From NCBI RefSeq assembly GCF_949769225.1, contig NZ_CATKPB010000013.1: a DNA stretch of 44,502 nucleotides, one strand, 5' to 3'. The notes below the pieces were generated by a model. It saw only the letters and a program-made list of their open reading frames with translations. It was not told the origin of the DNA and searched no databases. Shown one piece after another: positions 23,453-30,896 of this stretch. A program made the translations under genes and the position numbers. The stretch's first letter is position 1, and each line of letters opens with the position of its first letter. The DNA comes from Peptoniphilus_A genitalis. GTDB lineage: Bacteria; Bacillota; Clostridia; Tissierellales; Peptoniphilaceae.

Positions 23453-23650
23453 TTCTTCATAAAAAACACTAAGTCGCAAGGACTTACTAATTTATAAAAT
23501 AAAGCAAGCTCATAAGCTTTTATTAAGTCATAAGTTTTCACTAGTTTATAAATTTCAACAAACTCGCAAATTTTTATTAACTCATAAATCTTCACTAGTT
23601 CATAAATAACTACAAGCTCACAAATTTTTAATAAGCTATTTAAACTCATG
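23453..23650. repeat. 18-bp-period degenerate repeat array C (about 11 units, longest exact register)
   Basis: Ten units run without any length change from 23471 to 23650 (starts 23471, 23489, 23507 and so on), with a likely eleventh at 23453. Units begin AAGTC, AACTC, AGCTC, AGTTT or AGTTC and end TTT plus four variable bases. Because 18 is six codons, the minus strand stays open for 73 codons with a six-residue repeat (LVKIYE, LIKICE and so on); this has no ribosome binding site and is taken as a by-product. The rest of 23274-23452 is AT-rich with nothing recognised. Confidence 0.82.
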
Positions 23651-23676
23651 TCCTAATATAAAATAAAAATTTGCAT

Positions 23677-23706
23677 AAAAAAAAGTAGCCTAAGCTACTC
23701 TTTTTC
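23677..23706 (-). terminator. Bidirectional intrinsic terminator after yitT-like gene
   Basis: GAGTAGC-TTAG-GCTACT followed by eight T on the minus strand; the plus strand also has a T-tract. It lies 33 bases past the stop of the YitT-like gene. Confidence 0.8.
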
Positions 23707-23738
23707 ATATATAAACTTGGAAATCCTCCAATAAAATT

Positions 23739-24380
23739 TTAAATCGAAAGATTTGTTTTCTCCACTGATGGACTAAGATTAACCTCAAATTGACCTACTA
23801 AAACAGATGATACTGTTGTAGTAATCAAAGAGTAAATTAATCTAGCAAATGGAATATAAGTTAAGGACATTACTAAGACTATTATGTCCATTAGTAAGTA
23901 GGCGTAAGAAATATTTATCTTAGTCTTATTGGACACTACAAGTGCCAAGGCGTCGTCTCCACCTGTGGCTCCTCCTTGAGATACTACAAGTCCACAACCC
24001 AGTCCAATGCCAACTCCTCCAAATACAGCTGCCAATAATGGATAGCTATAAAGATCAGGAAGGATTGGTCCCATGATGGAAAATATTTTATAGAAAATGG
24101 CAAATAATAAAGAAGCTAGTAAAGTCTTTCTTAAAAATGCCTTTCCAAAAATATTTATTCCAATAATAATACAAATAACATCCATTATTGGACTTAGGAT
24201 TGAAGGGTTTATACCAAAGGTCTTATAAGATAATAAGGCCAGTCCTAGGATTCCACCTTCTGTAATTTGAGATGGGATATGAATGTTTACAACTGTAAAA
24301 GATTCAATCATTGATCCTAAGATAATATTAATTAGTCCTGCTCTTGATAATTTAAACCAAGTCAGCTTTTGATTTAGCAT
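23739..24380 (-). CDS. YitT-family membrane protein, short form without DUF2179
   Basis: 213 residues, five or so membrane helices, ATG with a strong AAGGAGGTG site. The stretches 'ITEGGILGLALLSYKTFGIN' and 'GLVVSQGGATGGDDALALVV' mark the YitT/DUF161 family. The usual cytoplasmic C-terminal DUF2179 domain is missing; the protein ends soon after the last helix. Function is unknown for the family. The gene sits between rplA and the rplJL promoter, splitting the ribosomal cluster, and is preceded by a promoter-bearing structured region (24430-24659) that could be its leader. A full-length relative is encoded at 37518-38402. Confidence 0.88.
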   Translation of the reverse strand: MLNQKLTWFKLSRAGLINIILGSMIESFTVVNIHIPSQITEGGILGLALLSYKTFGINPSILSPIMDVICIIIGINIFGKAFLRKTLLASLLFAIFYKIFSIMGPILPDLYSYPLLAAVFGGVGIGLGCGLVVSQGGATGGDDALALVVSNKTKINISYAYLLMDIIVLVMSLTYIPFARLIYSLITTTVSSVLVGQFEVNLSPSVEKTNLSI

Positions 24381-24429
24381 TTTAACACCTCCTTAATATT
24401 TCGCAATACTAGAAGGGTATCCAACCAAC

Positions 24430-24659
24430 AAAAAAAGACTGCTGTCGGTCCCAAAGATAACCTTCGTACTTTTGCAATCTTGTGGTGTTGATGCTTTTTA
24501 TTTGCTGATTTTTTCTTGTAAAAACTCTGAGCATAATAGTTACTTTTAGCTTTTTGTCTCCCACATCAGGCAGATAGAAAGCTCTCTTGTCGTAAACTTT
24601 AGCATCAGATAAAAACTACCTGATAATTTCGGTAACCACCGTAAAATACTTAATCAACG
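24430..24659 (-). ncRNA. Candidate structured RNA or long leader upstream of the YitT-like gene
   Basis: Not identified. A TTGCAA-17-TATAAT promoter (24694-24666) would start a transcript near 24659, and a seven-T tract at 24436-24430 could end it, giving about 230 nt. On the minus strand three nested helices can be drawn by hand: 24649-24641 with 24475-24466, 24640-24634 with 24488-24482, and 24607-24601 with 24495-24489. A 26-nt one-sided bulge (24633-24608) can form its own hairpin by taking over the third helix. A long hairpin with an open, switchable centre recalls 6S RNA, but I see no diagnostic 6S sequence. The GC content is higher than in neighbouring spacers. It may instead be a 5' leader, since the YitT-like gene starts 50 nt further on. 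Confidence 0.4.
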
Positions 24660-24665
24660 TTAAAT

Positions 24666-24694
24666 ATTATAGTTTTTTATTTTATAAATTGCAA
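24666..24694 (-). promoter_or_regulatory. Promoter of the candidate structured RNA
   Basis: TTGCAA (24694-24689), 17-base spacer, TATAAT (24671-24666) on the minus strand, downstream of the rplA terminator. Confidence 0.65.
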
Positions 24695-24793
24695 GTTTTT
24701 TGCTTATAAAAATTAAGATTTCATGAATTTTTCACCAAATGCTTTTAAAGGTTTCTAACAAAAAGGACCTAAGCCTTTAAACTTAAGTCCATT

Positions 24794-24833
24794 AAAAAAC
24801 CCCTCTTACTTATAAAAAGTTGAGGGGTTTTAT
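24794..24833 (-). terminator. Intrinsic terminator after rplA
   Basis: On the minus strand AAAACCCCTC / GAGGGGTTTT with an AT-rich loop and a T-tract. It ends the rpmG-secE-nusG-rplK-rplA transcript. Confidence 0.9.
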
Positions 24834-24848
24834 TTATCTTAGGTGTTT

Positions 24849-25550
24849 TTATTTTTCAATTAATTTTGAACCATTTACTCTGATTCCAGGTCCCATTGTT
24901 GATGAAACTGTTACTGATTTTAAATAACGACCCTTTGCTGATGCTGGTTTTGCTTTAATAATAGCATCTGCAATTGTCTTAAAGTTTTCAGCAAGTTTAT
25001 CAGCTCCGAAAGAAACTTTTCCAATTGGAACGTTGATGATAGCAGCCTTGTCAACTCTATATTCAACCTTACCAGCCTTAACTTCTTTAACAGCTTGTTC
25101 TACATCAAATGTAACTGTACCTGATTTAGGGTTTGGCATAAGTCCCTTTGGTCCAAGAACTCTACCGATTTTACCAACTACGCCCATCATATCTGGAGTT
25201 GCAATCATTACGTCGAAACCAAACCAGTTTTCGTTTTGGATTTTTTCAACTAATTCTTCTCCACCAGCGAAGTCAGCACCTGCTGCTTCAGCTTCCTTAA
25301 TTTTTTCTCCCTTAGCAAGAACAAGTACCTTAACTTCTTTACCTGTTCCGTTAGGAAGTACTACAGTACCTCTAACTTGTTGGTCAGCGTGTCTTGGATC
25401 AACACCAAGTCTTACTGCAAGTTCTACTGTTTCATCAAAGTTTGCCTTAGCAGTTTTTGTAACTAAGTCAAGAGCTTCATTAACATCATATAAATTCGAT
25501 CTATCTACAAGCTTAGCGCTTTCTTGATATTTTTTACCTCTTTTTGGCAT
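24849..25550 (-). CDS. rplA: 50S ribosomal protein L1
   Basis: 233 residues, normal length. It begins 'MPKRGKKYQESAKLVDRSN' and includes 'VELAVRLGVDPRHADQQVRG', 'GRVLGPKGLMPNPKSGTVTF' and 'GKVEYRVDKAAIINVPIGK'. L1 forms the mobile L1 stalk at the E site and in many bacteria represses its own operon. It lies 39 bp after rplK, and a terminator follows directly, so rplJL is not part of this transcript. Confidence 0.97.
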   Translation of the reverse strand: MPKRGKKYQESAKLVDRSNLYDVNEALDLVTKTAKANFDETVELAVRLGVDPRHADQQVRGTVVLPNGTGKEVKVLVLAKGEKIKEAEAAGADFAGGEELVEKIQNENWFGFDVMIATPDMMGVVGKIGRVLGPKGLMPNPKSGTVTFDVEQAVKEVKAGKVEYRVDKAAIINVPIGKVSFGADKLAENFKTIADAIIKAKPASAKGRYLKSVTVSSTMGPGIRVNGSKLIEK

Positions 25551-25589
25551 ATTTACCTCCTTCGTGGTACCTACGGCTTAGCCTCCCAC

Positions 25590-26015
25590 TTATCTTTCTA
25601 CTTCTATACCCATACTTCTAGCTGTACCAGCGATCAATTCAACAGCTGCTTCTAAGCTTGCTGCGTTAAGATCTGGCATCTTAGTTTTAGCTATTTCTTC
25701 AACTTGTGCCTTTGTTAGCTTTCCAACTTTTTTCTTGTTAGGTTCACCACTAGCCTTTGGCAAATTAAGAGCTTTCTTAATAAGCACTGCTGCTGGTGGA
25801 GTCTTTGTGATAAAAGTGAAAGAACGATCTTGATAAACTGTAAGAACAACAGGGATAATCATACCTGCTTGATCTTGAGTCTTTGCGTTAAATTCCTTTG
25901 TGAACTGCATGATGTTTACACCATGAGGTCCTAGTGCTGTACCAACTGGTGGAGCTGGTGTAGCTTTTCCTGCAGGAATTTGTAATTTTACTAATGCTAT
26001 GACTTTTTTTGCCAT
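25590..26015 (-). CDS. rplK: 50S ribosomal protein L11
   Basis: 141 residues from the ATG at 26015, the standard length, with GGAGG eight bases upstream. An in-frame start 42 bases earlier would place that binding site inside the gene and is rejected. L11 binds the GTPase-associated region of 23S rRNA and is needed for RelA-type sensing. 'LVKLQIPAGKATPAPPVG' and 'ALGPHGVNIMQFTKEFNAKT' define it. It is 47 bp after nusG. Confidence 0.97.
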   Translation of the reverse strand: MAKKVIALVKLQIPAGKATPAPPVGTALGPHGVNIMQFTKEFNAKTQDQAGMIIPVVLTVYQDRSFTFITKTPPAAVLIKKALNLPKASGEPNKKKVGKLTKAQVEEIAKTKMPDLNAASLEAAVELIAGTARSMGIEVER

Positions 26016-26062
26016 TTTATTTCCTCCTTGTGGTAATGCGGGTTTACCCTCCCACACATCTC

Positions 26063-26605
26063 TTACTCTTTAATAATTTGATTGAAATCTAATTCAACTA
26101 TTGTATCCCTTCCAAACATGGAGATACAAACTTTAACTTTTCCCTTGTCGTAATTGAAGTCGTCAATTTTACCCACCAAATCTTTGAAGGGTCCATTTAT
26201 AACCTTGACTAACTCCCCTATCTCGTAATTATCGAATAACTCTTTGTTATCAGTAACTCCAAGTAGTAGCACTTCTTCATCAGTTAGGGGTACAGGCTTA
26301 GATGCAGGTCCAACGAAACCTGTTACTCCTCTTGTATTTCTTACAAGATACCAAGTTTCGTCATTCATAATCATGTTTACAAGGACATAAGATGGAAACA
26401 TCTTTCTTTCCTTTGCCTTGGACACGCCATCCTTAGTTTCTACATAGTCTTCCATAGGAATCCTAATGTCGAAGATGACATCTTCCATGCCACGATTATG
26501 AACCATGGCTTCCATATTTGCCTTTACCTTTTTTTCATAACCTGAATAAGTGTGTATTACATACCATTTTGAAGCTTCGTTGTTGTTAAGCTCTTGTGTA
26601 TCCAA
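26063..26605 (-). CDS. nusG: Transcription termination/antitermination factor NusG
   Basis: 180 residues from a TTG at 26605, preceded by GGAG. The NGN domain has 'KWYVIHTYSGYEKKVKANME' and 'RKMFPSYVLVNMIMNDETWY' and 'VRNTRGVTGFVGPASKPVPL'; the KOW domain has 'VKVINGPFKDLVGKIDDFN'. NusG binds the RNA polymerase clamp and, in Bacillota, can promote pausing. It lies 14 bp after secE, the standard order. Confidence 0.96.
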   Translation of the reverse strand: MDTQELNNNEASKWYVIHTYSGYEKKVKANMEAMVHNRGMEDVIFDIRIPMEDYVETKDGVSKAKERKMFPSYVLVNMIMNDETWYLVRNTRGVTGFVGPASKPVPLTDEEVLLLGVTDNKELFDNYEIGELVKVINGPFKDLVGKIDDFNYDKGKVKVCISMFGRDTIVELDFNQIIKE

Positions 26606-26619
26606 CTATAACACTCCAA

Positions 26620-26835
26620 TCAATAAATAAAACCAAATAAAAACATTATGATCTTATCATATGCTAGTAATAGTAGTGATGACAAAATAACTGCCACGAT
26701 TACTATAATAGAATATTTGATTACAGTATCCTTAGTAGGCCATACAACTTTTTTGAATTCAGATTTCACACCTCTAAAATATCTACCTAGACCACCTTTA
26801 TTTTCTTCAGTCTTAGGTGTTGTTTTAGTAGCCAT
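26620..26835 (-). CDS. secE: Preprotein translocase subunit SecE
   Basis: 71 residues with one membrane helix (about residues 40-62). 'YFRGVKSEFKKVVWPTKD' is the SecE signature before the helix. It clamps SecY in the translocon. GGAGG ribosome binding site; between rpmG and nusG as in most Bacillota. Confidence 0.95.
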   Translation of the reverse strand: MATKTTPKTEENKGGLGRYFRGVKSEFKKVVWPTKDTVIKYSIIVIVAVILSSLLLLAYDKIIMFLFGFIY

Positions 26836-26844
26836 AAATCCTCC

Positions 26845-26994
26845 TTACTTAGTTTCCTTATGTGTTGTATGTTCTTTACAGAATTTACAATACTTCTTTA
26901 GTTCCAATCTTTCAGTAGTATGTTTCTTGTTCTTATATGTCACATAATTTCTGTTTTTACATTGTGTGCATTCAAGTACTACTCTATCTGCCAT
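26845..26994 (-). CDS. rpmG: 50S ribosomal protein L33 (zinc-ribbon form)
   Basis: 49 residues. ATG at 26994 with GGAGGTG eight bases upstream, TAA at 26845. The sequence starts 'MADRVVLECTQCKNRNYVT' and contains 'KKYCKFCKEHT', so two CxxC pairs are kept: this is the zinc-binding (C+) version, whose C- paralogue takes over under zinc shortage in many bacteria. It opens the rpmG-secE-nusG-rplK-rplA transcript and is preceded by a promoter and an intrinsic terminator (27013-27036). Confidence 0.95.
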   Translation of the reverse strand: MADRVVLECTQCKNRNYVTYKNKKHTTERLELKKYCKFCKEHTTHKETK

Positions 26995-27012
26995 AAAAAC
27001 ACCTCCAGTGCT

Positions 27013-27036
27013 AAAAAAAAGAGCCGCCTTTGGCTC
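27013..27036 (-). terminator. Intrinsic terminator between promoter and rpmG
   Basis: On the minus strand GAGCC-AAAGGC-GGCTC followed by eight T. It ends either the upstream CPBP gene's transcript or, since a promoter lies just upstream at 27055-27083, acts as an attenuator for the rpmG operon. Confidence 0.8.
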
Positions 27037-27054
27037 CTTCTAATTTACTCAACA

Positions 27055-27083
27055 ATATTATCACATAAGATAGGCTTTGTAAA
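27055..27083 (-). promoter_or_regulatory. Probable promoter of rpmG-secE-nusG-rplKA
   Basis: TTTACA (27083-27078), 17-base spacer, TAATAT (27060-27055) on the minus strand. Transcription would start near 27048, about a dozen bases before the terminator stem at 27036. Confidence 0.5.
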
Positions 27084-27179
27084 GATATTTATTATAAATT
27101 TTCTCTATTTTTTAGGCTTTAGACCTCATTGAAGTTTTTTAACAAATATATGACTTTTTATACTCAAAAGATTAAATTT

Positions 27180-28067
27180 TTAGATATATTTTTGTAGAAA
27201 AATAAAGAATCTAAAAAGAAGCCCTATATTAAGTGGGAATATCTTCATAAGTTCAGGTAAATATCTAATCTCTTGCAATATTTTTTTTAGAATTTTCTTT
27301 TCTCTTTGACTAAAAGTAGCTACATAGTTTTTATTTAACAAAAATTGTCCAAAAATTAAAATAATTCCCAAGAGTAGACTTATAAATCCTGTCATCTTAT
27401 TTATTTGAGCTAATTCAATATTCTCTGCTATAAAAAGATTTTGAAAAAATACCACAATTCTCATGGATACTGTCGAATTTAAAAAATAGTGGATTATTAC
27501 GGTACAAGTAATATTTTCTGTTATTGCGTAAATAATACCTACTGCAATACCAAATAAAAAACCTGATTTATATTTTCCGTAATGAAATAGCCCAAAAACT
27601 ATTGCCATAACTAGTATTCCATAATCTTTTGAGACATTCATTAACTTTCTTTGGACTAAATATCTAAAGATGTATTCTTCAAATAAGACAAATAATATCA
27701 TAGTAATGCTTACATATAAATCAATAAAACTAGTCGTATCATTGTTCATTTCTTGTAAAACATCTAAATTCGTTGTTAAAATAATAATTCCCTGATAAAT
27801 AAAAACATATTTTAAAAATAAAATTAACTCTTGTACTTTTATTTCTTTTATTCCCTTAATTAAATCTTTAAAAAAATCCCTAACATGAATACCAAAGAAA
27901 CAACTAAATCCAATAAAGATTGAAATAGGATTTAAAAGAGATCTAAATACTAAAAAAGAGTCTGAAATTCCTTTAAATTTAATTGATGCCAAAAAAATAT
28001 AAACAATAAAAGAAACAATTGTAGCATATCCAATTTTTTCTAAAATTTTTTTCCTCTCTAGATTCAT
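27180..28067 (-). CDS. CPBP-family intramembrane metalloprotease
   Basis: 295 residues with about seven hydrophobic segments. The three CPBP/Abi motifs are present: EE(130-131)xxxR135 in 'FEEYIFRYLVQRKL', His162 in 'VFGLFHYGKYKSG', and His193/Asn197 in 'TVIIHYFLNSTV'. This family includes Rce1-like CAAX proteases, and in bacteria bacteriocin immunity and maturation proteins; no bacteriocin gene is visible here. It lies 34 bp after the helicase gene with an AAGGAG site, so it may be the last gene of that transcript. The region is noticeably more AT-rich than its neighbours. Confidence 0.85.
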   Translation of the reverse strand: MNLERKKILEKIGYATIVSFIVYIFLASIKFKGISDSFLVFRSLLNPISIFIGFSCFFGIHVRDFFKDLIKGIKEIKVQELILFLKYVFIYQGIIILTTNLDVLQEMNNDTTSFIDLYVSITMILFVLFEEYIFRYLVQRKLMNVSKDYGILVMAIVFGLFHYGKYKSGFLFGIAVGIIYAITENITCTVIIHYFLNSTVSMRIVVFFQNLFIAENIELAQINKMTGFISLLLGIILIFGQFLLNKNYVATFSQREKKILKKILQEIRYLPELMKIFPLNIGLLFRFFIFLQKYI

Positions 28068-28101
28068 TTTAAAATCTCCTTTTATAATTCTATTTTTGAT
28101 T

Positions 28102-30402
28102 TTAATTGCCTTTCTCTTTCTTAAAATTTTTTAAAATTTCATTAATTTCAACTGAGTTCATAAAGTCATAAATCCTCCAGTGGTCTGGGAGTAAAAGCTT
28201 ATAAGGTTCTAGTGAAAATCTCTTATCTATTAAGAGAATCTTTCCCCTATCATCTTCTGTCCTTATGACCCTTCCCGCAGATTGAATGACTTTTATCATT
28301 CCTGGATAGATATAGGCGTACTCGTATCCCTTCAAGTATTTATTTTGGAAGTGGGATTTTAAAATATTTCTCTCATAAGAAAGTCCAGGAAGGCCAACAC
28401 TAATTATGGCAACTCCCCTTAGCCTCTCGCCAATTAAGTCTATGCCTTCAGAGAAGACTCCACCCATAACTGCAAAGGCCTTCGTTGATGATGAAAATGT
28501 AAAATTATTTAAAAATTCTTCCCTCTCTGCCTCTGTCATTTCTCTCTCCTGCTTAATGGCTTCTCCATCAATTTCAACATATCTATCGTAGACTGCCTCC
28601 ATGTAAGAGTAGGACGGGAAAAAGAAAATATAATTTCCATCATCTTGCGAAAATTCTCTAAGGTTTTCAATTATTTCGTCAATTGATTCTTCCCTGTCCC
28701 TATAAACTGTAGAAATTTTATTGTTGCGAAGGACCAAAAGATTATTTGGATCAAAGGGGGACTCAATCTTATAGTAGGAAGTTTCTTCATCTGCCCCCAG
28801 AAGTTTTCCATAATATTTTATTGGGTTTAGGGTTGCAGAGAAAAATACAGAAGACCTTGGAGCCCTTAAAATATTTTGAAAAATCGGTGCAATGTCAAGG
28901 GACTTTATCCTTATCTTGTCCTCGTCTTTTATAGAAACAAAATCCTTGTTGTAGTATTCCAAAATTTTGATGTAGTTAAAGAGTGAAAAATAAATATCAA
29001 GAGCTTCCTCATAGTTTTCTTGGTCCTTGTCCTTGGTCAAAAAGTCGTTCATGGAGAAAACTGTCTTTTCCACTTCTCCATTAAAGCCTATAAAGGACTC
29101 ATAAGAATGAAAGGTCTTGCCTGAGTCAAGCTTTTGAAATTCTTCAAGGGCGTTAGCAAGATGCTTCCTCGCAGCCTTTCTCTTCTTTGGAAGAATTTCT
29201 CTTAATCTTTCAAGGTCAGGAATAGAAACTTCTGCCGAATACATTTCTCTTCCCCTCTCAAGAAGGTTATGGCTCTCATCAACTAAGAGAGTGAACCTCA
29301 ACATGGGATTTTCAAAAAATCTCTTGAGATAAACTGTTGGGTCGAATATGTAGTTGTAATCGCAGACGATGAAGTCTGAAAAGTCCAAGAGGTCAAGTTG
29401 ATATTCAAAGGGACAAACCATGTGTAGCCTTGCAAATTTTTCAATGTTTTCTCTTGTGAAGTTGTCGCAAGCATCAAAGATGTCAATTATGGCATCATTG
29501 ACCCTGTCAAAGTGACCCTTGGCATAGGGACAGTCTTTTGGATTGCAGGCTACCTTGTTGTTGATGCAGATCTTGTCCTTAGCTGTGACAATTGTAAGCT
29601 TTAACCTAAGCTTTTTATTTAAAAGTCTTTCAAGGGCATCCTTGGCTGCATTTTTTCCCGTGGACCTTGCAACAAGATAAAAGGCCTTGTCAATCTTGTC
29701 CTCTCCCATGGCCTTAATTGTTGGGAAAATTGTAGAAATTGACTTGCCAATCCCAGTTGGCGCTTCCACAAATAATTTGTTTTGGTCATCAATAGTGTTG
29801 TAGACGGCAACAGAAAGGTCCCTCTGCCCCTTCCTAAAGGACTTAAAGGGAAATTTTAATTTTTTTATGGACTCGTCCCTTGTCTCCTTCCACTCAACAA
29901 TTCTCTTAGAAAACTCAAGATATTCCACAAGAGTTCCCATGAAAAAGTCACGAAGTTCTCCAAAAGAAAAAGTCTTTTTTATATTTAAAATTTCTTCTGA
30001 TTCCAGTTGATAATAGGTGAGCATGACATTAATCTCGTCAAGTTCATGGTCCTTGGCATAGATGTAAGCATAGCACTTAGCTTGTGCCCAGTGCATGAGG
30101 TTCTCTTCCTTCTCAAGATCCTCAAGCTCTCTTGTAGTAGATTTAATTTCATCAACTGTTACCTGGTCTGTGACTTCAATCCCGTCAGCACGTCCCTCAA
30201 CTGTAAAATTTATTCCCTCAATTTCTTCTGTAGTCCTCAAAAAAACTTCTGTCAAAAAGTCCTTGGAGTATTCCCTTTGGACCTTTTGATGGGCCCTGAT
30301 CCCTTCCACGGCCCTCTTGTTGGAAAAGAATCTCCTGTCTATATCGCCAGACCTCTTGACGAATTCTATTAAATTTCTTACGGAGATTCTTACTTCCTTC
30401 AC
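28102..30402 (-). CDS. DinG/XPD-type Fe-S DNA helicase with N-terminal PD-(D/E)XK nuclease-like domain
   Basis: 766 residues, GTG start with AAAGGA upstream. Residues about 30-110 look like a Cas4/RecB-type nuclease fold: H38, 'GRADGI' with D73 and 'VDEIKST' with E85 and K87. The XPD-like SF2 helicase follows: Walker A 'VEAPTGIGKSIST', an Fe-S cluster Cys set ('KICINNKVACNPKDCPYA' and 'HMVCPFEYQ'), 'LVDESHNLLERG' as DEAH-like box, and 'VIQSAGRVIRTEDDRGK' as motif VI. Family members unwind DNA 5' to 3' in repair or replication restart. Classic DinG of Bacillus has an exonuclease N-terminus, so this is a different architecture. It is downstream of trmL (29 bp). Confidence 0.88.
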   Translation of the reverse strand: MKEVRISVRNLIEFVKRSGDIDRRFFSNKRAVEGIRAHQKVQREYSKDFLTEVFLRTTEEIEGINFTVEGRADGIEVTDQVTVDEIKSTTRELEDLEKEENLMHWAQAKCYAYIYAKDHELDEINVMLTYYQLESEEILNIKKTFSFGELRDFFMGTLVEYLEFSKRIVEWKETRDESIKKLKFPFKSFRKGQRDLSVAVYNTIDDQNKLFVEAPTGIGKSISTIFPTIKAMGEDKIDKAFYLVARSTGKNAAKDALERLLNKKLRLKLTIVTAKDKICINNKVACNPKDCPYAKGHFDRVNDAIIDIFDACDNFTRENIEKFARLHMVCPFEYQLDLLDFSDFIVCDYNYIFDPTVYLKRFFENPMLRFTLLVDESHNLLERGREMYSAEVSIPDLERLREILPKKRKAARKHLANALEEFQKLDSGKTFHSYESFIGFNGEVEKTVFSMNDFLTKDKDQENYEEALDIYFSLFNYIKILEYYNKDFVSIKDEDKIRIKSLDIAPIFQNILRAPRSSVFFSATLNPIKYYGKLLGADEETSYYKIESPFDPNNLLVLRNNKISTVYRDREESIDEIIENLREFSQDDGNYIFFFPSYSYMEAVYDRYVEIDGEAIKQEREMTEAEREEFLNNFTFSSSTKAFAVMGGVFSEGIDLIGERLRGVAIISVGLPGLSYERNILKSHFQNKYLKGYEYAYIYPGMIKVIQSAGRVIRTEDDRGKILLIDKRFSLEPYKLLLPDHWRIYDFMNSVEINEILKNFKKEKGN

Positions 30403-30431
30403 AATAAATCCTTTCTATATATAAATTAAAC

Positions 30432-30896
30432 TTATTCCAAGTCGAAAAAATCAAGTTGCCTTAGGGCTTCAAATAAAATAATATTTGCAGAGTTTGACAA
30501 GTTTAGACTCCTGCCAAAATCCTTTAGCATGGGAATCCTTATGGCCTTGTCATAATTTGCAAAAATTAAATCTTCTGGAAGGCCACGAGTTTCTGGTCCA
30601 AAAACTATAAAGTCCCCATCCTTGTATTCAACATCTGTGTATTTTTTCTTTGCCTTGGTTGAGGCAAGGTAAAAATTGCTGTCAGGGTACTTTTCCAAAA
30701 GTTCATCATAGGAATCGTAATAATTTATATCCACGAGATGCCAGTAGTCAAGACCTGCCCTCTTTAAATGTGAATCATCAACGGAAAAACCAAGAGGCCT
30801 TATGAGGTGAAGCCTTGTCTTTGTAAGTCCACAAGTTCTTGCAATGGCACCTGTGTTAAAGGGAATTTCTGGTTCGTAAAATACTATATTTAACAT
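30432..30896 (-). CDS. trmL: tRNA (cytidine/uridine-34-2'-O)-methyltransferase TrmL
   Basis: 154 residues from the ATG at 30896 (GGAGAC site). An earlier in-frame ATG at 30929 lies within the upstream gene and is less likely. SPOUT-class enzyme that methylates the wobble ribose in tRNA-Leu isoacceptors. 'IVFYEPEIPFNTGAIARTCG' is the N-terminal motif, 'IVFGPETRGLPEDLI' and 'RIPMLKDFGRSLNLSNSANI' form the knot that binds S-adenosylmethionine. It overlaps the FAD dehydrogenase gene by 7 bases. Confidence 0.94.
   Translation of the reverse strand: MLNIVFYEPEIPFNTGAIARTCGLTKTRLHLIRPLGFSVDDSHLKRAGLDYWHLVDINYYDSYDELLEKYPDSNFYLASTKAKKKYTDVEYKDGDFIVFGPETRGLPEDLIFANYDKAIRIPMLKDFGRSLNLSNSANIILFEALRQLDFFDLE

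Noticed and set aside
23428..23649. Minus-strand 73-codon ORF with a six-residue repeat (LVKIYE-like)
   Set aside because: It is fully explained by the 18-bp array, has no ribosome binding site, and its composition follows the AT-rich repeat.
24430..24659. SRP RNA, tmRNA or RNase P RNA
   Set aside because: None of their conserved motifs (for example the GGAAG tetraloop of SRP or the tRNA-like end of tmRNA) is visible.
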